A stretch of 35,856 bases of DNA from Pseudomonadota bacterium (GCA_023449275.1 JAEXJM010000064.1:1-35856), one strand, 5' to 3'; counted from the stretch's first letter, positions 9,701 through 18,268 are shown. The notes: generated by a model from the sequence alone, not told the origin. Numbers and translations: made by a program.

Positions 9701-9948
9701 CGAATTCCCGCCATTCCATCGGTACCGGCATTATCGGCGGCATGATCGGTGTCTCGACACTGGCACTTCTTTTCGTTCCACTGTTTTATGATCTTTTCGT
9801 CGGCTGGGACCGGAAAATCCGGAACAAAATCGCAGCCCGCGAAACGAAAGACGTGCCGAAACTGGCCGCCCCCGCAATAGAACTGCCACCTCCGGATAAT
9901 CCGGCAAATGACAGGGACAACGACAAACCGCAGGGAGGCGAACAATGA
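6703..9948 (+). CDS. RND multidrug efflux inner-membrane transporter (HAE1, AcrB/MexB-type)
   Basis: Proton-driven trimeric pump of the hydrophobe/amphiphile efflux family, 1081 residues against about 1050 in AcrB. It opens with the canonical MFSRFFIERPIFAIV. Proton-relay residues are present: the Asp pair D410-D411 in GLVVDDAIVVVENVER on TM4, and K943 in GLAAKNAILIVEFA on TM10 (equivalents of AcrB D407, D408 and K940). Two large periplasmic loops and twelve membrane helices follow the usual layout. The C-terminal tail (about 40 residues) is hydrophilic and Pro/Asp-rich, longer than in AcrB. An AAGGGGTG Shine-Dalgarno overlaps the stop of the adaptor gene. Substrates cannot be read from sequence. 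Confidence 0.96.
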   Translation: MFSRFFIERPIFAIVVSLIICLAGGIALTQLPVEQYPNMSPVQITVSAQYPGADAKTLADSVAAPLENQINGIDNMLYMSSSSSSSGQLQLTVFFDIGTDPDIAQVQVQNRVNIATPQLPSEVTQNGVQVEKESSSMLMLIGIYGDPRLYNQDYVSNYANVYVLDAIKRVPGAGQATVMGNADQAMRIWLNPDRMASLKITTSDVAQAISSQNKLFSAGQIGGEPAPAGIQQTYPAITRSPYQNADDYENMIIRASNDGSAIVRLKDIGRAAMGKQSYLVNTQMNGEFATFIQVVQQPGANALDVSKAVRAKMDKLQAGFPDGMHYVIGVDTTDYVRISIEEVIKTLIIAICIVIGVIYVFLQKYRATLIASTAIFVALLGTFAGMYVLNFTINMLTLFGMVLAIGLVVDDAIVVVENVERNITNSGMDRRQATIQAMNELVSPIIATVLVLVCVFVPAAFVPGTTGQLYKQFAITIAISVTISGFVALTLTPALCGSWLKQTPAPRKGPFFWFNNRFASLTERYGRWSAAVIRHSTIALLCFGIMIAAIWLLFARLPTSFVPQEDQGYLITAVILPDSSSLERTQNVMNRVSGIVEKIPGVETRAGISGFSLLDNGFKNSSGTYFMALKPFDERYRNIRTAEEQNAGTIMLELYKQTRAIEEAMILPILPPPIPGLGSTGGFEFWLQSTGSATPDQLQEVLDKIIAEARKRPELTSLNSTYQARSQQLKIAVDRDKARLLGLDMDDITSTLQTQFSSAIVSQFNQYSRVWYVIMQSEPEFRASPSDIAKLHTRNNRGEMVPLSSVVTTSYTTGPDLVPHFNGFPAAEITGNAAAGYSSGQAMAAIEDIANAVMPKDYTYGWSGVAYEEQKSGTSSMIVFVFGVILVFLILAAQYESWALPAVILMAVPFGLIGSLLATWIRGLDNDVYFQVGLLVMVGLAAKNAILIVEFAVELAKKPNATLAQAAVSAGKIRFRPIIMTSLAFIGGVIPLAIAMGAGANSRHSIGTGIIGGMIGVSTLALLFVPLFYDLFVGWDRKIRNKIAARETKDVPKLAAPAIELPPPDNPANDRDNDKPQGGEQ

Positions 9949-11393
9949 AGAAAACGTCATGGAACCGTTTGTTTGTCGTCACCATCCTTTCCGCCAGTGT
10001 CAGTGCCTGTATGATGGGGCCCGACTATCGCCGGCCGGACATGCCGACGCCCGAATCCTACCGTTTCCTCCCGGAACAGGCCTCACAACAGGCGCTCGAT
10101 TCCCGCTGGTGGGAAGATTTTGGCGATCCGGTTTTGAATGGTATGGTCGAGGAAGCCATCGTGAACAACAGGGACCTGAAAGCCGCTCTGGCCAATTCGG
10201 AAAAAGCGGCAGCTGCCATCATGCAGACACGTGCCGGCCTTTTCCCGCAGGTCAACGCCACGGCACAGGCAGGCCGGGAACGCCTGTCTGAAATGGATGC
10301 GGAACCGCTTATCGGGGTACCCAACCCGCAGAACGCCAAATCCGCCAGTCTGGGAGCCAGCTGGGAAATCGATCTCTGGGGCAAGATTCGGAGGATGACG
10401 GAAGCCGCCGAAGCGGATGCGAAAGCGATGGAACAGGCCCGGCGGGCAGCCCTGCTTTCCATCGTTTCCAACATCGTGACCCAATACGTCAACCTGCTCG
10501 CACTCGATGAACAACTGACAATCGCGAAAGACACGTCCGCCAACTATGGGGAATCCCTGCGGATCATCGAACTGCAATTCAAGTACGGCGTCACATCACA
10601 GATGACCGTTGCGCAGGCCGCTTCCCAATATGAAACGGCCCGGAGCCAGATTCCGCAAATCGAGCACAACATCACCCAAACGGAAAATGCCATCAATATC
10701 CTGCGAGGGCGTCATCCCGGCCCTGTCGTGCGTGGCTCGGTGCTGGCACAACTGAAAACGCCGGCCGTACCGGCCGACTTGCCGTCCAACCTGCTGTTGC
10801 GCCGTCCTGACATCCTTTCAGCCGAACAGGATCTGGTTGCCGCCAATGCCATGATCGGCGCAACCCGCGCCATGTACTTTCCGACCATATCCCTGACGGG
10901 CGCTTTCGGGACATCGAGTGAACACCTGCGCAATCTCTGGAAAGGCCCGGCGAAAACATGGAGTTTCGCCGGAGCCGTTTCTCTCCCCATTTTCCAGGGC
11001 GGCTCGATCCGGTCGCAGGTCAGGCAGGCCGAAGCCGGACAGCGCGCGGCGCTGGCCCAATATGAAAATGCCGTCCAGTCTGCCTTTGCGGATGTCGATA
11101 ACGCGCTTTCCTACCGCCAGAGGGTCAATGAGCAACTGGACAGAGAAACCCGCCTCGTCGCCCGGCTGAAGGATTATTCCAGACTGGCAAAGCTCCAGTA
11201 TGACGAAGGTTATTCCGCCTATTCAGTCGTCCTTCAGGCAGACCAGTCACTTTTCCCGCGCCAATTGACACTTGCCCAACTACACGCTTCTTCCCTGACC
11301 TCGGTCGTGGGGATATACAAATCACTGGGAGGTGGCTGGATTGATCTGGCGGATGCAAAAACACCCCAAACCATATCGAAACAAGCTCCATAA
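9945..11393 (+). CDS. Outer-membrane efflux factor (NodT/OprM-type lipoprotein)
   Basis: Third component of the tripartite pump: a trimeric outer-membrane channel with a periplasmic alpha-barrel. The 482 residues begin with a lipoprotein signal ending in SVSAC (lipidated Cys22), followed by MMGPDYRRPDMPTP, the typical OprM/NodT start. The two repeated OEP domains are visible. The first runs through ASWEIDLWGKIRR; the second is introduced by LPSNLLLRRPDILSAEQDL and TISLTGAFGTSS. A four-base ATGA overlap with the pump gene shows coupling. The three genes together form a self-sufficient efflux operon; no local TetR or two-component regulator is present. Confidence 0.94.
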   Translation: MKKTSWNRLFVVTILSASVSACMMGPDYRRPDMPTPESYRFLPEQASQQALDSRWWEDFGDPVLNGMVEEAIVNNRDLKAALANSEKAAAAIMQTRAGLFPQVNATAQAGRERLSEMDAEPLIGVPNPQNAKSASLGASWEIDLWGKIRRMTEAAEADAKAMEQARRAALLSIVSNIVTQYVNLLALDEQLTIAKDTSANYGESLRIIELQFKYGVTSQMTVAQAASQYETARSQIPQIEHNITQTENAINILRGRHPGPVVRGSVLAQLKTPAVPADLPSNLLLRRPDILSAEQDLVAANAMIGATRAMYFPTISLTGAFGTSSEHLRNLWKGPAKTWSFAGAVSLPIFQGGSIRSQVRQAEAGQRAALAQYENAVQSAFADVDNALSYRQRVNEQLDRETRLVARLKDYSRLAKLQYDEGYSAYSVVLQADQSLFPRQLTLAQLHASSLTSVVGIYKSLGGGWIDLADAKTPQTISKQAP

Positions 11394-11425
11394 AAAACAG
11401 GAAAACAGGACTACTGGCATGTACC

Positions 11426-11452
11426 GTAAAAAAACGCAAATTCCGTTTTTAC
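11426..11452 (+). terminator. Weak hairpin after the efflux operon
   Basis: GTAAAAAAACG (11426-11436) can pair with CGTTTTTAC (11444-11452) across a seven-base loop, followed by TTTAAAA. The stem is almost all A-T and needs bulged A residues, so it may be a weak terminator of the efflux operon or just an A/T-rich spacer. Confidence 0.33.
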
Positions 11453-11514
11453 TTTAAAATGAGAGCCGTTCCGCGTCGATATGACGTTTTTTTGATCCCT
11501 GGAGTGTGCCGTAT

Positions 11515-12255
11515 ATGTGTCTGATTGTCTTTGCCTGGCATGTCATGCCCGACGTTCCACTGATCGCCGCGTCCAACCGGGATGAATTCTACGCACGTCC
11601 CGCCCTTCCCGCCCACCGCTGGAAAGACCATCCCGAAATCTATGCCGGACGCGATCTGGAAGGGGGTGGGACATGGCTTGGCGTGGCTGACCAGCCCACC
11701 GGAAAAGGCAGCCGTTTTGCCGCCCTGACCAACGTCCGTATGCCTCACCTGATGAAAGACAATGCTCCGACGCGCGGGCTTCTGGTCAGCGACTATCTGG
11801 CTTCCTCCCTGTCGCCCGAAGAATACATACGGGACATCAAACACGAGGCGCATCACTACAACGGTTTCAATCTGCTGGTCGGTGACGCCGACACCCTGAT
11901 CTGGTATTCCAATTACGGCCTGATGAACCCGAAAAACGGCATACCGCTGGAACCGGGAATTTACGGTCTGTCCAACGCCCTGCTGGATGATCCCTGGCCA
12001 AAAGTCGTCAGAACCCGTGCCCAGTTCGGCTGCCTTCTGGGAGTGGGCGCACCGGAAGACGCCTATTTTGAAATGCTCTCCGACACGGCAACCGTTCCCG
12101 ACAGGCTGCTTCCCCGAACCGGCGTCCCATACGAATGGGAAAAACTGCTTTCCGCCGTCTGTATCCAGTCTCCTGAATACGGAACCCGCGCATCGACACT
12201 GGTTGAACTGTATAATGATGCCCCGGCAACCCTTCACGAACGGGTGATTCGCTGA
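11515..12255 (+). CDS. NRDE-family protein (TANGO2-like)
   Basis: Member of the NRDE/TANGO2 family, which has an N-terminal-nucleophile-like fold. Animal relatives affect secretion, Golgi organisation and haem/lipid handling; bacterial function is unsettled. I chose the ATG at 11515, giving MCLIVFAW, because family members start with Met-Cys and Cys2 is expected to become the N-terminal residue. GGAG sits 10 bases upstream. The namesake motif is in AASNRDEFYARPA, followed by YAGRDLEGGGTWLG and FAALTNVR, all characteristic. The length is 246 residues. It lies between the efflux operon and bioF, 61 bases before bioF, and may be co-transcribed with the biotin genes, though nothing links it to biotin directly. 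Confidence 0.88.
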   Translation: MCLIVFAWHVMPDVPLIAASNRDEFYARPALPAHRWKDHPEIYAGRDLEGGGTWLGVADQPTGKGSRFAALTNVRMPHLMKDNAPTRGLLVSDYLASSLSPEEYIRDIKHEAHHYNGFNLLVGDADTLIWYSNYGLMNPKNGIPLEPGIYGLSNALLDDPWPKVVRTRAQFGCLLGVGAPEDAYFEMLSDTATVPDRLLPRTGVPYEWEKLLSAVCIQSPEYGTRASTLVELYNDAPATLHERVIR

Positions 12256-12316
12256 CTGGCAATCACTTCTTTCAAAAAAGCCGGCCGGCATTCATTATCG
12301 ATGAGCGGAAAAAACA

Positions 12317-13471
12317 ATGATATGGGAAGAACTGACCCGTCAGCTTGAGTCATTATCCAAAGACAATCTCCTGAGAAACCGGAGAACACTGGAATCGTCC
12401 TGCGGCACGCATGCCGTCGTGAACGGCAAGCCGATGCTTGCCTTTTGCAGCAACGACTATCTGGGACTGGCGTCACATCCGGCACTGGCTGACGCCGTCT
12501 GCGAATCGGCACGCCAGTGGGGAACCGGTTCCGGCGGCTCGCATGTCGTCAGTGGACACATGAGCCCTCACGACGCACTGGAAAAAGCGCTGGCGAATTT
12601 CGTCGGTGCAGAACGCGCCCTTTTCTACAGTACAGGCTATATGGCGAACGTCGGTGTCGTCCCGACACTGGTCGGACGCGGTGATGCCGTTTTTGCCGAC
12701 CGCCTGAATCATGCCTCCCTGATCGACGCTGTCCAGTTGTCGCGTGCCGACCATCACCGTTATGCGCATTGCGATATGGCCCGTCTGGAAAAAATGCTCT
12801 CGGAAAGCTCGGCCAGAAACAAACTGATTCTCTCGGACGCCGTTTTCAGTATGGACGGCGATCTGGCGCCACTCAATACCCTGTTCGAACTGGCTGAAAA
12901 ATACGACGCATGGCTGGTGCTGGACGACGCCCACGGCTTTGGTGTGCTGGGCGAAAAAGGCCGGGGTTCCCTGAACCATTGCAAACTGCCTTTTCATCCC
13001 CGGCTGGTCTATATCGGCACCCTCGGAAAAGCTGCCGGGGTCTCGGGCGCTTTCATAGCCGGTTCCAATACCGTCATCGAGTGGCTGATGCAACGTTCCC
13101 GCTCCTACATCTTCACAACCGCATCGAGTCCGGTCATCCCATCGGCGATCCTGAAAAGCCTTGAACTGATCGAAAACAGCGACGACCGCCGCAGCCACCT
13201 GAAGGCACTGATCGCCGGATTGCAGGACGGCCTGAAAGACACCCGGTGGCAATTACTGCCTTCCTTCACGGCTATCCAGCCAGTCGTGGTCGGCGAAAAC
13301 GATACAGTGCTGAAAGTGTCTGAAAAGCTTCTGGATCGGGGAATATGGGTTCCTGCCATCCGGCCGCCAACCGTTCCCAGAGGAAGCGCCCGCTTGCGCA
13401 TATCCCTTTCAGCGGCGCATACTGAAGACCATATTACCCGACTCGTCGATGTTTTGAGGGAAATACAATGA
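12317..13471 (+). CDS. bioF: 8-amino-7-oxononanoate synthase
   Basis: PLP-dependent alpha-oxoamine synthase condensing pimeloyl-ACP (or -CoA) with L-alanine to give 8-amino-7-oxononanoate. The 384 residues match the E. coli length. The Schiff-base lysine is K238 in GTLGKAAGVSGAF. Further landmarks are FCSNDYLGLASHP near the N terminus, GTGSGGSHVVSGH, DAVFSMDGDLAPL and LDDAHGFGVLGEKG, the cofactor-binding aspartate block. GGAA lies six bases before the ATG. Its stop overlaps the bioH start by four bases. Confidence 0.96.
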   Translation: MIWEELTRQLESLSKDNLLRNRRTLESSCGTHAVVNGKPMLAFCSNDYLGLASHPALADAVCESARQWGTGSGGSHVVSGHMSPHDALEKALANFVGAERALFYSTGYMANVGVVPTLVGRGDAVFADRLNHASLIDAVQLSRADHHRYAHCDMARLEKMLSESSARNKLILSDAVFSMDGDLAPLNTLFELAEKYDAWLVLDDAHGFGVLGEKGRGSLNHCKLPFHPRLVYIGTLGKAAGVSGAFIAGSNTVIEWLMQRSRSYIFTTASSPVIPSAILKSLELIENSDDRRSHLKALIAGLQDGLKDTRWQLLPSFTAIQPVVVGENDTVLKVSEKLLDRGIWVPAIRPPTVPRGSARLRISLSAAHTEDHITRLVDVLREIQ

Positions 13472-14202
13472 CCACACTGGTTTTCTGGCACGGATGGGGA
13501 ATATCGGCAAACGCTTTTTCCCCTCTCGTCGCCGAACTGGAAAAAGACCTGCCGGACAACGTCCGGCTCCAGCCCATGCATTTGCCGGGTTATGACGGCT
13601 CACCTTTGCCTGACGGCGCCCCCGGTACCGTCTGGGTCGATATCATGATGGAAAACATCCATGAGCCTGTCATCCTCTGCGGCTGGTCGATGGGCGCGAT
13701 TCTCGCCATGTCAGCCGCGTACCGTTATCCGGAACGGATCGAAAAGCTCATTCTTTTCGGTGCGACCCCCTGTTTTGCCGAGAAACCGGACTGGAAAAAA
13801 AGCATCTCCCGTGAAACCGGGAGGAAATTCCGGACTGACGTGGAAAACGACATGCATGCCACGCTCCGGCATTTCGTATCCCTCTTCAACCGGAAGGATA
13901 CGAACGCCAGAACCATCATCAGGGAATTGCTGGCCTTGCCGACCTCTCCGCTTCCCGTGCTGGAAGCCGGTCTCGACTTTCTGGCCGAAACCGACCTCCG
14001 TCCTATCGTGCCTGAAATCCATCAGAAAGCCCTGCTGATACACGGCGCATATGATCCCCTGATGCCGGTGGCAGCGGCCGAATGGCTGGAACAGACGATG
14101 CCGAACGCAACATTAAGCGTACTGCCCGGAGTGGCCCATGCTGCATTTTTATCGCAGCCGGAAGAATGTTCCAGACTGATCAAACGGTTTCTGGCCGAAT
14201 GA
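13468..14202 (+). CDS. bioH: Pimeloyl-ACP methyl ester carboxylesterase
   Basis: Alpha/beta hydrolase that removes the methyl ester from pimeloyl-ACP methyl ester, ending the BioC-BioH stage of biotin synthesis. The 244 residues carry a full triad: Ser74 in GWSMG, Asp196 in HGAYDPLMPV and His224 in PGVAHAAF. The oxyanion region FWHGWG is near the N terminus. It overlaps bioF upstream and bioC downstream by four bases each, so the three are translationally coupled. The neighbouring bioC and bioF decide between BioH and a generic hydrolase. Confidence 0.93.
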   Translation: MTTLVFWHGWGISANAFSPLVAELEKDLPDNVRLQPMHLPGYDGSPLPDGAPGTVWVDIMMENIHEPVILCGWSMGAILAMSAAYRYPERIEKLILFGATPCFAEKPDWKKSISRETGRKFRTDVENDMHATLRHFVSLFNRKDTNARTIIRELLALPTSPLPVLEAGLDFLAETDLRPIVPEIHQKALLIHGAYDPLMPVAAAEWLEQTMPNATLSVLPGVAHAAFLSQPEECSRLIKRFLAE

Positions 14203-14978
14203 ATATGGATAAAGGAAAAGTCTGTCAGGCCTTCGGGCGCGCCGCTGCCTCATACGATACTTACGGACGTTTTCAGCGCGAAGTCTGTGAAAGGATGCTG
14301 TGCCTTCTGCCCGAATTCCTGCCTGCCGGTTTCAAACCGTCGAAGCTGCTTGACGGGGGCTGCGGAACCGGATTCGGATCGCAATGCCTCAAATGTTTCT
14401 GGCCCGATGCAGAGCTGACGGGATGTGATCTCTCGCAGGACATGGTCGGAAAGATGCATGAAAAGGGATTTTCAGCCGTTGTCGGTGACCTTGAAAAGAT
14501 GCCGTTCGATGCAAACCGTTTCGATTTCATCTGGTGTTCCCTTGCCCTGCAATGGTGTGATCCTGCCATCGTTTTCCCTGAACTGCGCCGGGTGCTTCAA
14601 AACAATGGCATCCTTTACTTCACGACACCTGTGCCCGGCACGCTTTCCGAAATCGACTTCGCCTTTTCCGGCATGGATGACTCGAACCGTGTCCTGCCGT
14701 TTCATACGCCGGAAGAACTCGGAAAGCATTTACGGGATGCCGGTTTTGCCGATATGGAATTGCATACGGAAACACACGTCATGCATTATCCCGACTTCCG
14801 CTCGGTCATTGAATCGATAAGGGGCGTCGGTGCCCACCAGAGTGTCCGCAAACGCCAGCCCCTGATGGGGAAAATGGCCTGGAAGGCGGCTGAACAAAGA
14901 TACGAAACGTTCAGGGACGAAGCAGGATTGCCCGTCACTTACGAGCTGGTTTACGGATTCGCCATCGCGAAAAAATAA
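14199..14978 (+). CDS. bioC: Malonyl-ACP O-methyltransferase
   Basis: SAM-dependent methyltransferase that methylates malonyl-ACP to open pimelate synthesis by the fatty-acid machinery. The start at 14199 (MNMDKGKV) forms an ATGA overlap with the bioH stop; MDKGKV at 14205 is an alternative. The 259 residues show the BioC opening QAFGRAAASYDTYGRFQREV, the SAM motif I LDGGCGTGFG, and the FDFIWCSLALQWC block typical of BioC. The frame is open further upstream, but that part lies wholly within bioH and is not family-like. It ends 17 bases from the convergent exporter gene. Confidence 0.93.
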   Translation: MNMDKGKVCQAFGRAAASYDTYGRFQREVCERMLCLLPEFLPAGFKPSKLLDGGCGTGFGSQCLKCFWPDAELTGCDLSQDMVGKMHEKGFSAVVGDLEKMPFDANRFDFIWCSLALQWCDPAIVFPELRRVLQNNGILYFTTPVPGTLSEIDFAFSGMDDSNRVLPFHTPEELGKHLRDAGFADMELHTETHVMHYPDFRSVIESIRGVGAHQSVRKRQPLMGKMAWKAAEQRYETFRDEAGLPVTYELVYGFAIAKK

Positions 14979-14995
14979 TCGCCGGCAAACCGTCC

Positions 14996-16621
14996 CTAAA
15001 AGATTTTCCTGTGTTCGATGGCCGAGAGAAGCCGGGTCACTTTCGGAGGTTCCGTGCCATTGTGGTAAGCGCGTGCGGCATCCCTGACCTCCCTGTCGGC
15101 CACCGTCATGCGTTCCCGCTGCCGAAGCATCTCGACCATCGATTCGATCATGTAAAACTCGATCATGATGCCGGGACGGTTGATGTCGTTGAACAGTTCC
15201 CACATGAATCCCCCATTGCGTTGCCGTATTTCGCCAAGCCGCTTCATCACGGATACGAAGGCATCCGTATCGTCCGGGCTGACCTGATATTCAATCGTCA
15301 CCATAATGGGGCCTTCATGCATTTCAATGTCACGCGGAACAGGACCGGCCCAATCATGCGATAGCGGGGTCAAATCAGCCTTGTCGTTGAGACCGACATA
15401 AAAGCGCCACGACACGGCAATGCCGATGAAAAGGCAAACCGCAGCAATGATCAGGGCCTGCCGGATATCCAGCAGTCCGGCAACCTGTCCCCAAATCACG
15501 CTGCCCCCTGCCATGCCGCCGGTAAAGACAATCCAGAAAAAAGCCAATCCACGCGCCCTGACCCATCCCGGCAGGGTAATCTGGGCAGCCGTCATCAGGG
15601 CCGAAGCGGTCATCATCCACGAAATACCGATAAACAGCATGGAACAACAGGCCGCAATGACGCCATTGCTGAAAGCCAGCGCCAGCATCGCGATGCCGTA
15701 AACCATCGACGCTCCCCGGATAATCGTATCCCGACTGACTCTCCGGATCAGGCGTGGCATCAGGATCGCCCCACCAATTGCGCCGATGCCGATACACCCC
15801 AGCATCAGGCCGTAAATGTCCGGGCCGCGCCGCAATTCATGCCGGACGATCAGAGGCATCAGTGCCCACGAAGCGCTGGCGAAAACGAAGAAACAGGCTC
15901 CCCGGATCATCACCGCTATCAATGCTTCCGAATGGCGGGCATACCGCAAGCCGGCCCGGATCGCCGAAATCAGGCTCTCCGAAGGCAATTCGCTCTGGAT
16001 CACATTCCGCTTCCAGCGCAGGGTGAGGAACAGCACGAGGGTATAGAAAGTCGCGTTTGCCATGAAAACGGCTCCTGAACCGGCTGCCGCCACGATAATA
16101 CCTGCAATGGCCGGTCCGATGGAACGGGCGATATTGATGGCGATACTGTTCAGGGCCACGGCAGACTGAAGCTCTTCACGGGGCACCAGCTCGGGAATGA
16201 TCGCCCCCCAGGCCGGCATCATCATGGCAAGCCCGACACCCAGCAGGAAAGTGAAGAGCAGCAAAAGGATGGAACTGGTCAGGCCGGTCAAGGTCAGGAT
16301 GCCGAGCGTTCCGGCACAACAGGCCAGCCAGACCTGTGTGCCGATCAGAAAACGCCGCCTGTCGACAATGTCTGCCAGCGCACCGGCCGGAATGGCGAGG
16401 AGAAAGAACGGTGTACTGGTGGCGGCCTGAACGAGCGAGACCATGGCCGGAGTCGGTGCCAGCGAAGTCATCAGCCACCCTGCCCCGACATCCTGCATCC
16501 ATGAAGCGATATTCACGAACAGGATGGCAATCCAGAGCATGCGGAAAACAGGATGCCGCATCGGTGTCCATGCACCGACCTGTTTTTCTTTCTGTGCGGG
16601 TTTACGGCTGGCAACTGGCAT
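14996..16621 (-). CDS. MFS exporter of the EntS-like (MFS_3) group with a C-terminal alpha/beta extension
   Basis: Major facilitator transporter, 541 residues. About the first 410 hold the twelve-helix MFS core, starting at HPVFRMLWIAILFVNIASWMQDVGAGWLM, the signature start of the MFS_3 (enterobactin exporter-like) group. The loop 2-3 motif appears as GALADIVDRRRFLIG. The last 120 or so residues form a soluble domain (VTIEYQVSPDDTDAFVSVMKRLGEIR onward) resembling the ferredoxin-like antibiotic-biosynthesis-monooxygenase fold seen fused to some members of this group. Substrate is unknown. No siderophore gene is nearby. It is convergent with bioC and lies downstream of the YihY gene on the same strand, 150 bases away. 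Confidence 0.88.
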   Translation of the reverse strand: MPVASRKPAQKEKQVGAWTPMRHPVFRMLWIAILFVNIASWMQDVGAGWLMTSLAPTPAMVSLVQAATSTPFFLLAIPAGALADIVDRRRFLIGTQVWLACCAGTLGILTLTGLTSSILLLLFTFLLGVGLAMMMPAWGAIIPELVPREELQSAVALNSIAINIARSIGPAIAGIIVAAAGSGAVFMANATFYTLVLFLTLRWKRNVIQSELPSESLISAIRAGLRYARHSEALIAVMIRGACFFVFASASWALMPLIVRHELRRGPDIYGLMLGCIGIGAIGGAILMPRLIRRVSRDTIIRGASMVYGIAMLALAFSNGVIAACCSMLFIGISWMMTASALMTAAQITLPGWVRARGLAFFWIVFTGGMAGGSVIWGQVAGLLDIRQALIIAAVCLFIGIAVSWRFYVGLNDKADLTPLSHDWAGPVPRDIEMHEGPIMVTIEYQVSPDDTDAFVSVMKRLGEIRQRNGGFMWELFNDINRPGIMIEFYMIESMVEMLRQRERMTVADREVRDAARAYHNGTEPPKVTRLLSAIEHRKIF

Positions 16622-16771
16622 AATCCGGCAAAAGTACCTGATTTGAAAATAACAGGAAAGATTCCTTCAGGATAATAAGATATCACTCCTGCCTGCTCCT
16701 TTTGCACGCAAAGGACAAATATCGACCGTCCGAAACGGTTTATCAGGAAAAATGATCGTTTGTTACCCGCA

Positions 16772-18100
16772 TCAGGCATTTTCCGGATCATCGGAAACAG
16801 CCTTAGCCACTGCTTCCTTTTTTTCCTCTTCCTCTTTCCGTTCGGCGAAGTAATCGGCAAGCGTCTTGTCCAGCCCGTAATCGATGAGGTTGTCCACTTC
16901 CTGTGTCAGGGAATCCCCATCGTTTCCGGTAAAGACAAACTTGTGATAAATATCCGCCAGCGTCAGTGTGTTGGCATCCCCTGTCCACTGCCATTCCTGC
17001 TGCCGGCGTCTTTTGAGTGAAACGACACTTATCCATGAACGCTTGACCGTTGCAGCCCACCCCAGTTTCTCGAACACGGTCAGGCAATTCTCCACTTCAC
17101 CGATCGAAAGATGAGTCTGCATTTCCAGTTCTGTCCTGTAAACGGCCCCTTTTGCGGCATAAAGGACGCCAATGATCCTGATGGCATCCGAAAACTGGCT
17201 GCCGACTTCCGGCGTCGCATTCCAGCGCCCGTTCCGTATCTCCGGCAACAATACGGCCACCATCGCGCCAAGAAGCATGACAAGACAACTGATATAGATC
17301 CACATCAGGAAAATCGGGAACGCCGCCAGTGCGCCGTAAATCCGCTCATACGAACTGAAATTGCCGATGAAAAACGCAAAAGCCCGAATGGCGATTTCAA
17401 ATGCGATACCGGCGAAAGCCCCGCCTGCCAGTGCGTCTCTCCACAAAACCAGACGGTTCGGTACCACCCGGTAGAGAAGCGTGAACGCCACGGCAGTCCA
17501 GAAGATGGAGATCAATGACGACGATATCGAATTCAGGAACGGCAGGTGGGCGACAAGACCATGGGCCGCCAGAACGACGCGTGAGGTCAGAAAAATCGAA
17601 ATACCCAGCAACAAAGGCCCGAAAATGGCGATTCCGATATACATCAGGACGCGTTTTACGATCGGACGCGGTGTGATGACATGCCAGATACGGTTGAAGG
17701 TGCTTTCGATCAGCGAGATCGTCATCAGCGCTGTCACCATAAGAGAAATGCCGCCGATGATCGACACATTGGTGGCATTGGCGGCGAACGTCGTCAGATT
17801 GTTCAGGATAATGCGCGCCGTCGAGGCCGGAATCATGCCCTGGGAAAAATAGGTTTCCAGCGTATCCTGCAGGGAACCGAATTCGGGAAAGGTCGTGAAA
17901 ACCGCCAGGAGAATCGCCAATATGGGCACAATCGACAGGATGATCGTGAAACTGATATTGCCCGCCACATCGGAAAGATTGTTGTCCGCCAACCGTTTTC
18001 CGCAATACTTCCCTATCGCCTTGAGCTTGTCCCTGCGGGTTTGTTCGGGCCGCTCATGCGAATTTTCAATAGCGTTTGATATGAGATCGCTCGGGTTCAT
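16772..18100 (-). CDS. YihY/BrkB (UPF0761) family inner-membrane protein
   Basis: Inner-membrane protein of the YihY/virulence factor BrkB family (formerly annotated ribonuclease BN), 442 residues. About six membrane helices span residues 45-290. Family blocks include VAGNISFTIILSIVPILAILLA and, further on, YRVVPNRLVLWRDALAGGAFAGIAFEIAIRAF, then YGALAAFPIFLMWIYISC. The C-terminal 150 residues are cytoplasmic, with a winged-helix-like segment and a charged tail rich in Glu and Lys (ERKEEEEKKE). No molecular function is established for the family. It diverges from the FAD oxidoreductase gene. Confidence 0.88.
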   Translation of the reverse strand: MNPSDLISNAIENSHERPEQTRRDKLKAIGKYCGKRLADNNLSDVAGNISFTIILSIVPILAILLAVFTTFPEFGSLQDTLETYFSQGMIPASTARIILNNLTTFAANATNVSIIGGISLMVTALMTISLIESTFNRIWHVITPRPIVKRVLMYIGIAIFGPLLLGISIFLTSRVVLAAHGLVAHLPFLNSISSSLISIFWTAVAFTLLYRVVPNRLVLWRDALAGGAFAGIAFEIAIRAFAFFIGNFSSYERIYGALAAFPIFLMWIYISCLVMLLGAMVAVLLPEIRNGRWNATPEVGSQFSDAIRIIGVLYAAKGAVYRTELEMQTHLSIGEVENCLTVFEKLGWAATVKRSWISVVSLKRRRQQEWQWTGDANTLTLADIYHKFVFTGNDGDSLTQEVDNLIDYGLDKTLADYFAERKEEEEKKEAVAKAVSDDPENA

Positions 18101-18268
18101 GAAAGCATTTTATGATGAAACTGTCCAAAGAAGCCAATTGAAAAAGCTGTTTTATCACGCATGAAAAAGGCCGTTTTTGATTTTTTGCCCTTTTTGAAGG
18201 GTTTCTCTGGCAATCAGGCCATTTTCAGACGAAAATCACGTTATGGATTCACGACGGAAATCATTCTC

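Noticed and set aside
12278..12292. GCCGGCCGGC palindrome before bioF considered as a biotin operator or terminator
   Set aside because: It is a short self-complementary G/C run with no loop, no T run and no resemblance to a BirA or BioR site that I can recognise.
16715..16745. ACCGT-ACGGT mini-hairpin after the YihY gene as terminator
   Set aside because: Only a five-base stem and no T run on the relevant strand.
18161..18268. Upstream start for the FAD oxidoreductase
   Set aside because: The added 36 residues are not family-like and no Shine-Dalgarno precedes 18161.
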